Shown here: in pieces, positions 35,153-44,479 of the stretch
How positions within the stretch are numbered: the stretch's first letter is position 1
Layout: each line of letters opens with the position of its first letter
Assembly: GCF_022749495.1 (NCBI RefSeq)
Contig: NZ_CP094241.1
Location: forward strand, 1,860,001 to 1,924,000
DNA from: Neisseria macacae ATCC 33926
GTDB lineage: Bacteria; Pseudomonadota; Gammaproteobacteria; Burkholderiales; Neisseriaceae
DNA: 64,000 nucleotides
Reading direction: 5' to 3'
Position numbers and translations under genes: made by a program
Notes under the pieces: model-generated
What the model saw: the letters and a program-made list of their open reading frames with translations, nothing else
The model's database searches: none
What the model was told of the DNA's origin: nothing

Positions 35153-36676
35153 ATGAAAAAAATCCATCTCATCCTTATGCTTCCGGTTTTTCTGACAGGT
35201 TGCGCCGGCCTGCCCTCACTGGACGATCGCCCTGAAAGCCACTACCTCGACATCCGTTCCGCCCCGCGCATGGATGCTCTGCTCAACACCGCCACTGCCA
35301 AAACCGGCGGCGATATTTCCAATGTCTATCTGCTCAACGACGCGCACGAAGCCTTCGTCGCCCGCGCCGCCCTGATTGAAGCCGCCGACCACACCCTGGA
35401 CCTCCAATACTACATCTGGCACAACGACATCTCCGGCAAGCTCATGTTCAACCTGATCCACCGGGCCGCCGAACGCGGCGTGCGCGTGCGCCTGCTGCTG
35501 GACGACAACAACACCAACGGTCTGGACAACGTCCTGCTCGCCCTCGACAGCCATCCCAATATCGAAATCCGCCTGTTCAACCCCTTCGTCCGCCGCAAAT
35601 GGCGCGCGCTGGGCTATTTGACCGACTTCCCGCGCCTCAACCGCCGGATGCACAACAAATCCTTCACCGCAGACAACCGCGCCACCATCCTCGGCGGGCG
35701 CAATATCGGCGACGAATATTTTAAAGTCGGCGAAGACACCATCTTTGCCGACCTCGACATCCTCGCCACCGGCCGCGTCGTGACCGAAGTTTCCCAAGAC
35801 TTCGACCGCTATTGGGCAAGCCATTCCTCCTACACTGTCGCCAGCATTATCAAAAAAGGCGATATCGAAAAAGGCTTCCAAGAGCTGGGTTACAACGACA
35901 AAGACAAAAACGAAACCCTCAGCCGCTACCGCAGCAGCATCGAAAATTCCGAACTCTACAAAAAAATGCAGAGCAACAGCATAGACTGGCAAAGCGTCCA
36001 CACCCGCCTGATCAGCGACGACCCCGCCAAAGGGCTGGACCGCGACCGCCACAAACCGCCCATTTTCGACCGCATGCAGGACGCTCTGAAAACGCCCGAA
36101 AAAAGCGTCTATCTCGTTTCGCCCTATTTCGTTCCCACCAAATCAGGCGTGCGCGCGCTCGACCAACTCGTCCAAAACGGCGTGGACGTAACCGTCCTGA
36201 CCAACTCGCTCCAAGCGACCGATGTCGCCGCCGTCCATTCAGGCTACGTCAAATACCGAAAACCCCTGCTCAAAGCCGGTGTTAAACTCTACGAGCTGCA
36301 ACCCAACCACGCCGTCCCCACCACCAAAGACCGCGGCCTGACCGGCAGCTCCGCCACCAGCCTGCACGCCAAAACCTTTATCGTGGACGAAAAACGCGTC
36401 TTCATCGGCTCATTCAATCTCGACCCGCGCTCCGCCAGACTCAACACCGAAATGGGCGTCGTCCTCGAAAGCCCCAAAATCGCAGGCGAAATGCAGCGCA
36501 CCCTCGTCAATACCACCCCGAAATACGCCTATCAGGTTACCCTCGACAAATACAACAAACTTCACTGGTACGACCCCACCACCCAAAAAACCTACTCCGC
36601 TGAACCGGAAGCCAAATTCTGGAAACGCGTTACCTCCAAAATCCTCTCCATCCTGCCGATAGAAGGATTGCTGTAA
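35153..36676 (+). CDS. Phospholipase D-family lipoprotein (cardiolipin synthase C-like)
   Basis: A 507-residue protein with a lipoprotein signal (LPVFLTGC) and two HKD motifs: HNKSFTADNRATILGGRN and HAKTFIVDEKRVFIGSFN. This two-motif layout fits ClsC-type cardiolipin synthases and the secreted gonococcal phospholipase D. Lipidation suggests a periplasmic-face or outer-membrane location. It would act on phosphatidyl head groups; synthase versus lipase cannot be told from sequence alone. Confidence 0.88.
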   Translation: MKKIHLILMLPVFLTGCAGLPSLDDRPESHYLDIRSAPRMDALLNTATAKTGGDISNVYLLNDAHEAFVARAALIEAADHTLDLQYYIWHNDISGKLMFNLIHRAAERGVRVRLLLDDNNTNGLDNVLLALDSHPNIEIRLFNPFVRRKWRALGYLTDFPRLNRRMHNKSFTADNRATILGGRNIGDEYFKVGEDTIFADLDILATGRVVTEVSQDFDRYWASHSSYTVASIIKKGDIEKGFQELGYNDKDKNETLSRYRSSIENSELYKKMQSNSIDWQSVHTRLISDDPAKGLDRDRHKPPIFDRMQDALKTPEKSVYLVSPYFVPTKSGVRALDQLVQNGVDVTVLTNSLQATDVAAVHSGYVKYRKPLLKAGVKLYELQPNHAVPTTKDRGLTGSSATSLHAKTFIVDEKRVFIGSFNLDPRSARLNTEMGVVLESPKIAGEMQRTLVNTTPKYAYQVTLDKYNKLHWYDPTTQKTYSAEPEAKFWKRVTSKILSILPIEGLL

Positions 36677-36686
36677 AACCCAAACG

Positions 36687-36730
36687 AAAGGTCGTCTGAA
36701 AACCTGTATTTCAAGTTTTCAGACGACCTC
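36687..36730. terminator. Paired-DUS hairpin after the phospholipase gene
   Basis: AAAGGTCGTCTGAAAAC and its complement around a short loop. Confidence 0.82.
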
Positions 36731-36763
36731 AAGACAAAAATACGGACAAAACCATCACACAAA

Positions 36764-36920
36764 TATAGTGGATTAACTTTAAACCAGGACAAGGCGACGA
36801 AGCCGCAGACAGTACAGATAGTACTGAACCGATTCACTTGGTGCTTCAGCACCTTAGAGAATCGTTCTCTTTGAGCTAAGGCGAGGCAACGCCGTGCTGG
36901 TTTAAAGTTAATCCACTATA
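36764..36920. repeat. Correia-type element, 157-bp form
   Basis: Full-length copy. Its right end lies 64 bases before the NlpC/P60 start, close enough to supply promoter sequence. Confidence 0.92.
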
Positions 36921-36984
36921 GAAAAACCTTTTTCAGACGACCTCTTGTCAAACCTCGTCTGAAACGTCCCTAAAAAGGAATCCC

Positions 36985-37521
36985 ATGAAACCGATTATCC
37001 GCACCGTCCTGACCGCCGCCATCATCCTGCCCCTCGCCTCCTGCGGCCTTTTTTCCGGCAAACATCACCCGAAGACCAAAACCCACACCACCGTCCGAAC
37101 AGTCCAACCCATCCGCATCAGCAACATCGACCGCACTCAAGGCTCGCAAGAACTTATGCTGCACAGCATGGGGCTAATCGGCACGCCTTACAGATGGGGC
37201 GGCAGCAGCACTGCCACCGGCTTCGATTGCAGCGGCATGATTCAATTCGTCTATAAAAACGCCCTCGATGTCAGCCTCCCGCGAACCGCCCGCGACATGG
37301 CGGCAGCCAGCCGCAAAATCCCCGACAACCAATTAAAAGCCGGCGACCTCGTCTTTTTCAACACCGGCGGTTCATCCCAATATTCCCATGTCGGCCTCTA
37401 CATCGGCAACGGCGAATTTATCCACGCCCCAAGCAGCGGCAAAACCATCAAAACCGAAAAACTCTCCAGCCCGTATTACGCTAAACATTATCTCGGCGCG
37501 CATACTTTCTTTACGGAATAA
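36985..37521 (+). CDS. NlpC/P60 family lipoprotein, peptidoglycan hydrolase
   Basis: A 178-residue lipoprotein with signal and lipobox LPLASC. The NlpC/P60 domain has the catalytic Cys in TGFDCSGMIQF and the His in YSHVGLYIGNG; FIHAPSSG follows. Such enzymes cut the D-Glu to DAP bond of stem peptides in the periplasm. The ATG has AAAAGGAA upstream. Confidence 0.92.
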   Translation: MKPIIRTVLTAAIILPLASCGLFSGKHHPKTKTHTTVRTVQPIRISNIDRTQGSQELMLHSMGLIGTPYRWGGSSTATGFDCSGMIQFVYKNALDVSLPRTARDMAAASRKIPDNQLKAGDLVFFNTGGSSQYSHVGLYIGNGEFIHAPSSGKTIKTEKLSSPYYAKHYLGAHTFFTE

Positions 37522-37609
37522 GGCATACAGCGGGATTCTTCATCTATCGGCACAAAACAAAAACGAACCAACGTCGTTAACGTAATCTCAATTCCAATAC
37601 GGCAAATCA

Positions 37610-37656
37610 AAAAGGTCGTCTGAAAACCTGTTTTTCAAGTTTTCAGACGACCTTTT
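37610..37656. terminator. Paired-DUS hairpin between convergent genes
   Basis: AAAAGGTCGTCTGAAAAC and its complement between the NlpC/P60 gene and clpP, which converge. The rest of the 299-base gap shows no gene. Confidence 0.82.
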
Positions 37657-37820
37657 CGTCAACTCCATTTAAACACCGCCGCTAGCGACGCTTCAACAAA
37701 ACCGCTCTTTCCTTACCCAAGCAGTTTCATCAAAAACAGCCGCTCCGTTGTACAGGCGAAATAGCGGAATAATCAGCGCGTCTTCTGTCCGCGTGTGTTC
37801 AAATCGCCGAAATCAAACAT

Positions 37821-38441
37821 TTAAGCCTGCAAAGAAGCGCGATTTTCCAGAACTTGGTCAATAAGACCATATTCTTTGGCTTCTTCGGCGGACATGAAGT
37901 TGTCGCGGTCGGTGTCACGTTCCAAATCTGCCAAGTCGCGGCCGCAGTGTTTCGCCATCAGGCGGTTGAGTTTCTCTTTGATTTTCAACAGCTCGCGGGC
38001 ATGGATTTCAATGTCGGATGCCTGACCGCCCAAACCGCCGCTGATTAAAGGCTGGTGAATCATGATACGGCTGTTGGGCAGGGCGAAACGTTTGCCTTTT
38101 TCGCCTGCCGAGAGCAGGAATGCGCCCATGCTTGCCGCTTGTCCCAAGCACAAAGTGGAGACGTTGGGCTTGATGAAATTCATGGTGTCGTAAATCGACA
38201 TGCCTGCCGTTACCGAGCCGCCGGGGGAATTGATGTAGAAGAAAATATCTTTGTCCGGATTTTCACTTTCCAAAAACAACAGCTGGGCAACCACCAGATT
38301 GGCGGACTCGTCGGTTACCGGACCGACCAAAAATACGATGCGCTCTTTCAAAAGGCGCGAGTAAATATCAAATGCACGCTCGCCGCGGCCGCTTTGTTCG
38401 ATAACGGTAGGAACGAGGTAATTATTGAAATCGAAGGACAT
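37821..38441 (-). CDS. clpP: ClpP, ATP-dependent protease proteolytic subunit
   Basis: A 206-residue serine protease forming a double heptamer with ClpX or ClpA. The catalytic triad fits S104 (GQAASMGAF), H129 (IMIHQP) and D178 (ERDTDRDNF). The oxyanion loop NSPGGSVTAG is intact. It lies downstream of tig on the same strand, the common tig-clpP order, separated by 87 bases that contain a strong hairpin. No clpX gene is next to it. Confidence 0.97.
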   Translation of the reverse strand: MSFDFNNYLVPTVIEQSGRGERAFDIYSRLLKERIVFLVGPVTDESANLVVAQLLFLESENPDKDIFFYINSPGGSVTAGMSIYDTMNFIKPNVSTLCLGQAASMGAFLLSAGEKGKRFALPNSRIMIHQPLISGGLGGQASDIEIHARELLKIKEKLNRLMAKHCGRDLADLERDTDRDNFMSAEEAKEYGLIDQVLENRASLQA

Positions 38442-38463
38442 TTTTGTCTCCTGTCAATGTTGC

Positions 38464-38494
38464 GAAAGCACCAAAGGGGTGCTTTGGTGCTTTC
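38464..38494 (-). other. Strong hairpin between tig and clpP
   Basis: GAAAGCACCAAAG pairs perfectly with CTTTGGTGCTTTC over a five-base loop. On the minus strand no T run follows, so it looks more like an RNA processing or stability element than a terminator. Confidence 0.55.
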
Positions 38495-38528
38495 AAGTTG
38501 CCTGTTTCAGACGACCTTTTGAAGATGA

Positions 38529-39839
38529 TTAGGCTTGTGCGCCCATCACTTCGTCAAAAGACAAAGCTTTTTCGGTTACTTTGGCTTTGCCCAAAACGAA
38601 ATCAACGACGTTGCTTTCTACTGCCAAAGAAGTCGGACCTTGCAGGCGGGAAGGCTCTGCGTAGTACCAGTCGATCACTTCTTGAGGATCTTCGTAGCTT
38701 TCTGCGAAGTTGGCAACAACGGCTTTGATTTGCTCTTCAGTCGGTTCCAGTTTGTTTTCTTCAACCAGTTTGGCCAAAATCAGACCCAAAGATACGCGGC
38801 GTTCGGCTTGCTCTTTGAACATATCCAAAGGCAGATCCAAGTTGGCAGCGTCAGCCATGCCTTGGTTGACGAAGTTTTGTTTCATTTCGTTTGCCAAGCG
38901 GGCGGCTTCTTCATTTACCAAAGCAACAGGCGCTTTCAGCTCTACGGCTTTGAGCAGCGCGTTCATTACAGATTCTTTGGTTTGTTCGTTTACGCGGCGC
39001 TCAACTTCGCGGCCTACGTTTTTCTTCACTTCTTCGCGCATTTTGGCAACGTCGCCGTCAGCGATACCCAATGCTTTGGCGAAGTCGGCATCAACTTCGG
39101 GCAGGGTGGGTTCGGATACGTTGTTCAATGTGATGGTGAAGACAGCGGATTTACCGGCAACGTCTTTACCGTGGTAGTCTTCAGGGAAGTTGACGGTAAC
39201 GTCTTTGCTTTCGCCTGCCTTCATGCCGACTACGCCGGCTTCAAATTCAGGCAACATTTGACCTGCGCCCAATACGAAGGCGTAGTTTTTGGATGCGCCG
39301 CCGGCGAAAGGTTCGCCGTCGATTTTGCCTTCGAAGTCGATGATGACGCGGTCGCCGTTTTGGGCTTCGCGTTCAACATGGTTGAAGCGGGTGCGTTGTT
39401 TGCGCAAGATTTCTACGGTTTGGTCCACTTCGGCATCGCCGACGGAAGCGGTTACTTTTTCGACTTCTTGTGCAGACAAATCGCCGATAACGACTTCAGG
39501 GAACACTTCGAAAATCGCAGCGATTTTCAGGGATTCTTTATCGTCTTGTTCTTCAACGCCTTCGAAACGCGGATAGCCGGCAACTTTCAATTCTTGGGCA
39601 ACGGCAACATCGTAGAAGCGGCGTTGGACCATTTCATTGATGACATCATTTTGAGCGCTTGCACCGTACATTTGTGCAATCATTTTTAAAGGTGCTTTAC
39701 CCGGACGGAAACCGTCGATTTTTGCACGGCGTTGGGTTTGTTTCAGTTTTTTATCGGTTTCTGCATTGATTTCGGACCAAGGCAGAGACAACACTACTTT
39801 GCGTTCCAGATTTTCTAAAGTTTCAACAGTTACGCTCAT
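38529..39839 (-). CDS. tig: Trigger factor
   Basis: A 436-residue ribosome-bound chaperone. The N-terminal ribosome-binding domain has the signature GFRPGKAPLKM. A central FKBP-type prolyl isomerase domain (NGDRVIIDFEGKIDGEPF) is followed by a long helical C-terminal chaperone domain. The length is normal. It is cotranscribed with clpP or separated by RNA processing. Confidence 0.97.
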   Translation of the reverse strand: MSVTVETLENLERKVVLSLPWSEINAETDKKLKQTQRRAKIDGFRPGKAPLKMIAQMYGASAQNDVINEMVQRRFYDVAVAQELKVAGYPRFEGVEEQDDKESLKIAAIFEVFPEVVIGDLSAQEVEKVTASVGDAEVDQTVEILRKQRTRFNHVEREAQNGDRVIIDFEGKIDGEPFAGGASKNYAFVLGAGQMLPEFEAGVVGMKAGESKDVTVNFPEDYHGKDVAGKSAVFTITLNNVSEPTLPEVDADFAKALGIADGDVAKMREEVKKNVGREVERRVNEQTKESVMNALLKAVELKAPVALVNEEAARLANEMKQNFVNQGMADAANLDLPLDMFKEQAERRVSLGLILAKLVEENKLEPTEEQIKAVVANFAESYEDPQEVIDWYYAEPSRLQGPTSLAVESNVVDFVLGKAKVTEKALSFDEVMGAQA

Positions 39840-39908
39840 CGTAAGACCTTAATTTGTTGTGTTAAATAAAAAATGGGAATCCTTTTGCCAATGATGACTG
39901 CAAAAGCG

Positions 39909-39926
39909 GCCCCGACCCATCGGGGC
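39909..39926 (-). other. GC-rich hairpin in the tig leader
   Basis: GCCCCGA pairs with TCGGGGC over a four-base loop, followed on the minus strand by CGCTTTT. It looks like a weak terminator or attenuator about 70 bases before the tig start. Confidence 0.4.
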
Positions 39927-40000
39927 TTTATCGTCCGTTGCTTGCAAAAGGCAGGAAAATTAGCTGGCTAGTATATCACAATGTTTGATTGACTGGATAA

Positions 40001-40070
40001 TATAGTGGATTAACTTTAAACCAGCACGGCGTTGCCTCGCCTTGTCCTGATTTAAATTTAATCCACTATA
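40001..40070. repeat. Correia-type element, 70-bp minimal form
   Basis: Minimal copy upstream of tig and downstream of ftsK. Confidence 0.88.
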
Positions 40071-40128
40071 TCGCCGAAAGGCGGGCCGATTTTGCCCCGA
40101 TAAAATAAGGTATTGAATCCGACATCAT

Positions 40129-40174
40129 AAAAGGTCGTCTGAAAACAGGTATAACCGGTTTTCAGACGACCTTT
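40129..40174 (-). terminator. Paired-DUS hairpin after ftsK
   Basis: AAAAGGTCGTCTGAAAAC with complement, 15 bases past the ftsK stop on the minus strand. Confidence 0.85.
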
Positions 40175-40188
40175 GGTAATTATTGAGA

Positions 40189-42636
40189 TTACAACTGGTC
40201 TTTTTGCGCCAGAATCCTGCGGCTGCCGTTGATGTCTGCGGGGGAAACGACACCGGCGTTTTCGAGCGCTTCCATCAGGTTGGCTGCGCGGTTGTAGCCG
40301 ATGCGCAACTGGCGTTGCAGGGAGGAGATGGAGGTTTTTTTGCTTTCCAAAATGTAGGCGACGGCTTGGTCGAACAATTCGTCGCTGCCCGCATTTGGAT
40401 TGACGATGTTGGTGGTTTCCAGCGCGGCTTCACCGCTGAGCAAACCTTCGACATAGTCGGCGGGGGCTTGCGATTTGACGTAGTTGACGACTTGATGCAC
40501 CTCGTCGTCTGAAACGAACGCACCTTGCAGGCGGGTCGGCTCGGCGCTACCCGGTTGCAGGAACAGGGAGTCGCCGTATTTCAGCAGTTCGTCCGCGCCC
40601 ATTTGGTCGAGGATGGTGCGGCTGTCGATTTTGCTTTGCACGGTAAACGCCATGCGCGTCGGGATATTCGCTTTAATCAAGCCGGTGACGACATCGACGC
40701 TCGGTCGTTGGGTCGCGACAATCATATGGATACCGGCGGCACGCGCTTTTTGGGCGAGGCGGGCGATTTGTTGCTCGACGGCTTTGCGTTCGGTCATCAT
40801 CAGGTCTGCCAACTCGTCGATAACGACCACAATCATCGGCAGTTTTTCCAGCGGCTCGGGGTCGTCCGGATTCAGGCTGAACGGGTTGGGCATGGGTTTG
40901 CCCGATGCTTTGGCGGCTTCGACTTTTTGGTTGAAGCCTTCCAAGTTGCGCACGCCGGCGTGGGAAAGCAGGCGGTAGCGTTTTTCCATTTCGGCGACAC
41001 ACCAGTTCAACGCCTGCCCCGCTTCACGCATATCGGTAACGACCGGGCAGAGCAGGTGCGGAATGCCGTCGTAAATACTCAATTCGAGCATTTTCGGGTC
41101 TATCATGATGAAGCGGACTTCGTCGGGCGTGGCTTTGAAAAGCATGGACATAATCATACCGTTCACGCCAACGGATTTACCCGAACCGGTCATACCGGCG
41201 ACCAAAAGATGCGGCATTTTTGCCAAGTCGCCGACGACGGGCGTACCGGAAATGTCTTTACCCAACGCGACGGTCAGCTTGGATTTGGCTTCAGTAAACA
41301 CGGGCGAAGACAAGATTTCGCTCAACATCACGTCTTGGCGTTTTTCGTTGGGCAACTCGATGCCCATGGTGTTTTTGCCCGCGATGGTTTCCACGATGCG
41401 CACGGATTGCAGCGACATGGAACGCGCCAAATCTTTAGACAGGGCAACGATTTGGCTGCCTTTTATGCCTTGCGCGGGTTCGATTTCATAACGCGTAATC
41501 ACAGGGCCGGAAGTGGCGGAAACGACTTGCACGCCGATGCCGAATTCTGCCAACTTGGATTCAATCAATTCGGCAGTGCGCTCTAATTCGGCAGGATTGA
41601 TGCTGACGGGTTCGCCGTTGGGCAGGCGCAGCAGGTTCATGCTGGGTTTGTGGTATTCGCCTGTCTGTTGCGGCTCGTTGTCTTCAAACAAGGAAGCCTG
41701 AATTTTGGGTGGTGGCGCGACGGAGACCGCAACGGATTTGCGGTTGCTGGTGCTGCCTGCAAGCGGAGTAACTGGCGTAGCGGTGATGTTTTTGGCTTCT
41801 TTCACCATGCGGCGGGTGTTTTCCGTTTCCAAGGCTTCGGCAGTCGAGCCGTCGTCCTTGCGTCTGCCCAATGCCTTTTTCAGACGACCCCAAATGCCTG
41901 AAAACAGGCTTTCGGTATTGCGTCCTGTTTTTGCCATGACTTCCAGCCAAGACACTTGCGCCAGCAAGGAAACGGAAAGCAGCAGCATGACACACATAAT
42001 CAGCAGGCTGCCGGATTTGCCCAGCAGCCAAGCCAAGCCCGAACCAGCCAAAGCGCCGACCAAACCGCCCGCACCGACAGGCAGGGTTTCGTCCAAAGTA
42101 TTTTGAAGGGTGAAATATTCGAGAATCGGGCTGCACACCAAAAGCAGGAACAAAGCCAGCGCGGCAACGCCGTGGTTGTACGATTTGTAGTTTTCGCGCT
42201 TTTGCAGCGGGCGGAAATTTTTATAGAGGAAAACGCACGAAGCGGCGATCCACCACCAAAACGACAGTCCAAAAAGATAATAGCCGACATCGGAAACATA
42301 CGCGCCAAAGAGCCCGCCGAAATTGGCGATGTCGTCCGATTTCGGCACGCTGCGCGACCATGCGGGGTCGGTCATTTTGAAGCTGGCGAGGGAAATGGCG
42401 ATGAAGACCGTCACCATCAGCCCAAAGAGCCACAGCGCGTCGTTAATCAGATTGACGACATGCTCGGGGCGCGCTTTTTTTTCTTCATTTTTTTGCAGCG
42501 CTTTGGCAGCCTTCAAACGCTCGGAAACCTTGTTCGGCTCTGTCTGCACCTTCGTTTGGCTTTGACGGCGCGTGCTCGGTTTGGCGTTTGTTTTGGCTTT
42601 AGTTTTTGATGCGGTTTTAGAGGATTTTGCGGTCAT
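40189..42636 (-). CDS. ftsK: FtsK, DNA translocase of cell division
   Basis: An 815-residue septal DNA pump that helps resolve chromosome dimers with XerCD. A basic N-terminus leads to four membrane segments (about 70-230) and a variable linker. The motor has Walker A GMTGSGKSVGVN and Walker B VVVIDELADLMM. The C-terminal gamma winged-helix (SSLQRQLRIGYNRAANLMEALE) reads KOPS-type sequences. I start at MTAKSSKTASK; a longer frame adds 30 unrelated residues and DUS sequence. Confidence 0.96.
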   Translation of the reverse strand: MTAKSSKTASKTKAKTNAKPSTRRQSQTKVQTEPNKVSERLKAAKALQKNEEKKARPEHVVNLINDALWLFGLMVTVFIAISLASFKMTDPAWSRSVPKSDDIANFGGLFGAYVSDVGYYLFGLSFWWWIAASCVFLYKNFRPLQKRENYKSYNHGVAALALFLLLVCSPILEYFTLQNTLDETLPVGAGGLVGALAGSGLAWLLGKSGSLLIMCVMLLLSVSLLAQVSWLEVMAKTGRNTESLFSGIWGRLKKALGRRKDDGSTAEALETENTRRMVKEAKNITATPVTPLAGSTSNRKSVAVSVAPPPKIQASLFEDNEPQQTGEYHKPSMNLLRLPNGEPVSINPAELERTAELIESKLAEFGIGVQVVSATSGPVITRYEIEPAQGIKGSQIVALSKDLARSMSLQSVRIVETIAGKNTMGIELPNEKRQDVMLSEILSSPVFTEAKSKLTVALGKDISGTPVVGDLAKMPHLLVAGMTGSGKSVGVNGMIMSMLFKATPDEVRFIMIDPKMLELSIYDGIPHLLCPVVTDMREAGQALNWCVAEMEKRYRLLSHAGVRNLEGFNQKVEAAKASGKPMPNPFSLNPDDPEPLEKLPMIVVVIDELADLMMTERKAVEQQIARLAQKARAAGIHMIVATQRPSVDVVTGLIKANIPTRMAFTVQSKIDSRTILDQMGADELLKYGDSLFLQPGSAEPTRLQGAFVSDDEVHQVVNYVKSQAPADYVEGLLSGEAALETTNIVNPNAGSDELFDQAVAYILESKKTSISSLQRQLRIGYNRAANLMEALENAGVVSPADINGSRRILAQKDQL

Positions 42637-42756
42637 GGATGGATTTTTGATATTCGGTACAGGTCGTCTGAAAAGGGAAAACCGACGGGGAATCAATCCG
42701 TCGGGTGTAATGTGTGTTGGGTTCAAATTATACCGTATTTACCGTTTCTGATAAAA

Positions 42757-42790
42757 CAAGGTCGTCTGAAAAAGGTTTTCAGACGACCTC
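42757..42790 (-). terminator. Paired-DUS hairpin after psd
   Basis: AAGGTCGTCTGAAAA and its complement with a short loop, 18 bases past the psd stop. Confidence 0.82.
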
Positions 42791-42808
42791 TTGTTCAGCT
42801 TTCAGCCG

Positions 42809-43609
42809 TCAGTCTTTCAATGACTGCTCTGCGGCATTGCGGACTTTATCGGCAGCCGCTTCGATTTCGGATTGGACTACTTCGGCAGCAGCTTGCGCCG
42901 GAGCGGGCGTTTCCGCTTGCGCGGCGCTGGTGGTTTCAGTCGGCGCGGCAGCTTCAGGGGCTTGGAGCGGCAGGCGCGCCAAAACGGTGCGCACGCCGGT
43001 GACTTTGTCGCCGATGGCGACTTGTGCCTGCGCGTCAACCGGCAGATACATATCGACGCGCGAACCGAAGCGGATAAAGCCGTAACGTTCGCCGCGGGTC
43101 AGTTTCTCGCCTGCTTTGGTGTAACACAAAATACGGCGGGCAACTAAACCTGCGACTTGGACGAAGGTGATTTCGCGGCCTGACGCGGTAGTCGCCAGTA
43201 CGGCGTTGCGTTCGTTTTCGGTACTGGCTTTGTCCAAATCGGCATTGAGGAATTTGCCTTTATTGTATTCGACGGCGGTCACGGTGCAGTCGGCAGGCGA
43301 TTTTTGCGAGTGGACGTTGAAGACGTTCATGAACACGCTGATTTTCAACGCTTCGGTATCACGGTAAGGATCGCGCGCGCGCTCGACAACGACGATGCGC
43401 CCGTCAACGGGGCTTAAAATCGCTTCGGGGTCTTGCGGGATTTCGCGGGCGGGATCGCGGAAAAATTGCAGGGCAAATACGGTGAAAATCCAAAACGGCA
43501 GCGACCACCAGCCGCAGCAGGCAGACACCAGCAAACTCAATACCAAACCGCCGCCGATAAACGGCCAGCCCTCGCGGGCGATAATCGGGTGGGGGTACAG
43601 ACGGTTCAT
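42809..43609 (-). CDS. psd: Phosphatidylserine decarboxylase
   Basis: A 266-residue inner-membrane enzyme making phosphatidylethanolamine. The short Psd form is recognised by two N-terminal hydrophobic segments, SPVDGRIVV, NVFNVHSQKSPADC and the self-cleavage site RFGSRVDMYLP, where the serine becomes the pyruvoyl group. Beyond the usual end is an Ala/Pro/Glu-rich tail of about 50 residues (LQAPEAAAPTETTSAAQ onward) with no obvious role. Confidence 0.94.
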   Translation of the reverse strand: MNRLYPHPIIAREGWPFIGGGLVLSLLVSACCGWWSLPFWIFTVFALQFFRDPAREIPQDPEAILSPVDGRIVVVERARDPYRDTEALKISVFMNVFNVHSQKSPADCTVTAVEYNKGKFLNADLDKASTENERNAVLATTASGREITFVQVAGLVARRILCYTKAGEKLTRGERYGFIRFGSRVDMYLPVDAQAQVAIGDKVTGVRTVLARLPLQAPEAAAPTETTSAAQAETPAPAQAAAEVVQSEIEAAADKVRNAAEQSLKD

Positions 43610-43656
43610 AACTTTCCTTTTCTATTCAAATTGCCGCCATTATAGCGGAATATCCT

Positions 43657-43693
43657 AAAAAGGTCGTCTGAACGCTGTTTCAGACGACCTTTT
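43657..43693 (-). terminator. Paired-DUS hairpin after aroD
   Basis: AAAAGGTCGTCTGAA and TTTCAGACGACCTTTT around a short loop, between psd and aroD. Confidence 0.82.
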
Positions 43694-43711
43694 GTCTTTT
43701 TGTATTTATTG

Positions 43712-44479
43712 TTATCCGGCGGTGTTACCGTTTTCCAAAACATCCAAGATGTTTTTCAGGTTGGCGGAATCGAGCTGACCGGGGGCGGAGGCGGCTCCTG
43801 CCGTGCCGAACGTGATGGCGGAGCCGAAGGTCGAGCCTGCGACGCGGCTGACGAGTCCGAGCTTGCCCATGGAGATGGTAACAATCGGGCGGTTTGCGGT
43901 TTGACGGGCTTCCCAAGTGGCGTCCAAAAGCGTCAGGACATCGGCGGGGCTTTGGGGCATCACGGCGATTTTGCAGATGTCCGCGCCTGCCTCTTCCATT
44001 TTTTTCAGACGACCTGTGATGTCCGATTTGGCGGGCGTTTGATGGAAATCGTGGTTGCTCATCAGGACGGCGGTGTTGTGCGCTTTGGCGGCGGCAACCG
44101 CTTGGCGGACTTCGCCTTCGCCGGCGGAAAGTTCGATGTCGATGATGTCGATGATGCCTGAAGCGGCGGCTTTATCGAGCAACTCGAAATAATACGCTTT
44201 GCTGCAAGGGTATTCGCCGCCTTCCTCTGCTCGTCTGAAGGTGAACAGCAGCGGGGTTTCGGGAAAGGCGCGGCGTACGGCGGCGGCTTGGGTAAGCAGG
44301 TATTCGGGGTTGCCCACCTGGTCGAAATAGTCGGCTCTGAACTCGATAATATCGAAACAGGCGTGTTCGAGGTTTTTCAGGGCGGCAGATAAGGCTGCTT
44401 CGTCTCGGGCAACCAAGGGAACGGCGATTTTCGGCTGTCCGCTGCCGAGCGTGAGATGGCGGATGGTCAGGGTTTTCAT
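43712..44479 (-). CDS. aroD: 3-dehydroquinate dehydratase, type I
   Basis: A 255-residue shikimate-pathway enzyme that uses a Schiff-base lysine. FDIIEFRADYFDQV, FTFRRAEEGGEY and the lysine-bearing CKIAVMPQS segment identify it. I start at MKTLTIRHLTLGSG. The start overlaps the stop of the upstream gene by four bases (ATGA), so the two are translationally coupled. A DUS core is in frame near 44012. Confidence 0.94.
   Translation of the reverse strand: MKTLTIRHLTLGSGQPKIAVPLVARDEAALSAALKNLEHACFDIIEFRADYFDQVGNPEYLLTQAAAVRRAFPETPLLFTFRRAEEGGEYPCSKAYYFELLDKAAASGIIDIIDIELSAGEGEVRQAVAAAKAHNTAVLMSNHDFHQTPAKSDITGRLKKMEEAGADICKIAVMPQSPADVLTLLDATWEARQTANRPIVTISMGKLGLVSRVAGSTFGSAITFGTAGAASAPGQLDSANLKNILDVLENGNTAG

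Noticed and set aside
43195..43212. CAGTACGGCGTTGCG in psd, similar to an inner Correia segment
   Set aside because: It lies in well-conserved coding sequence without terminal repeats; chance similarity.
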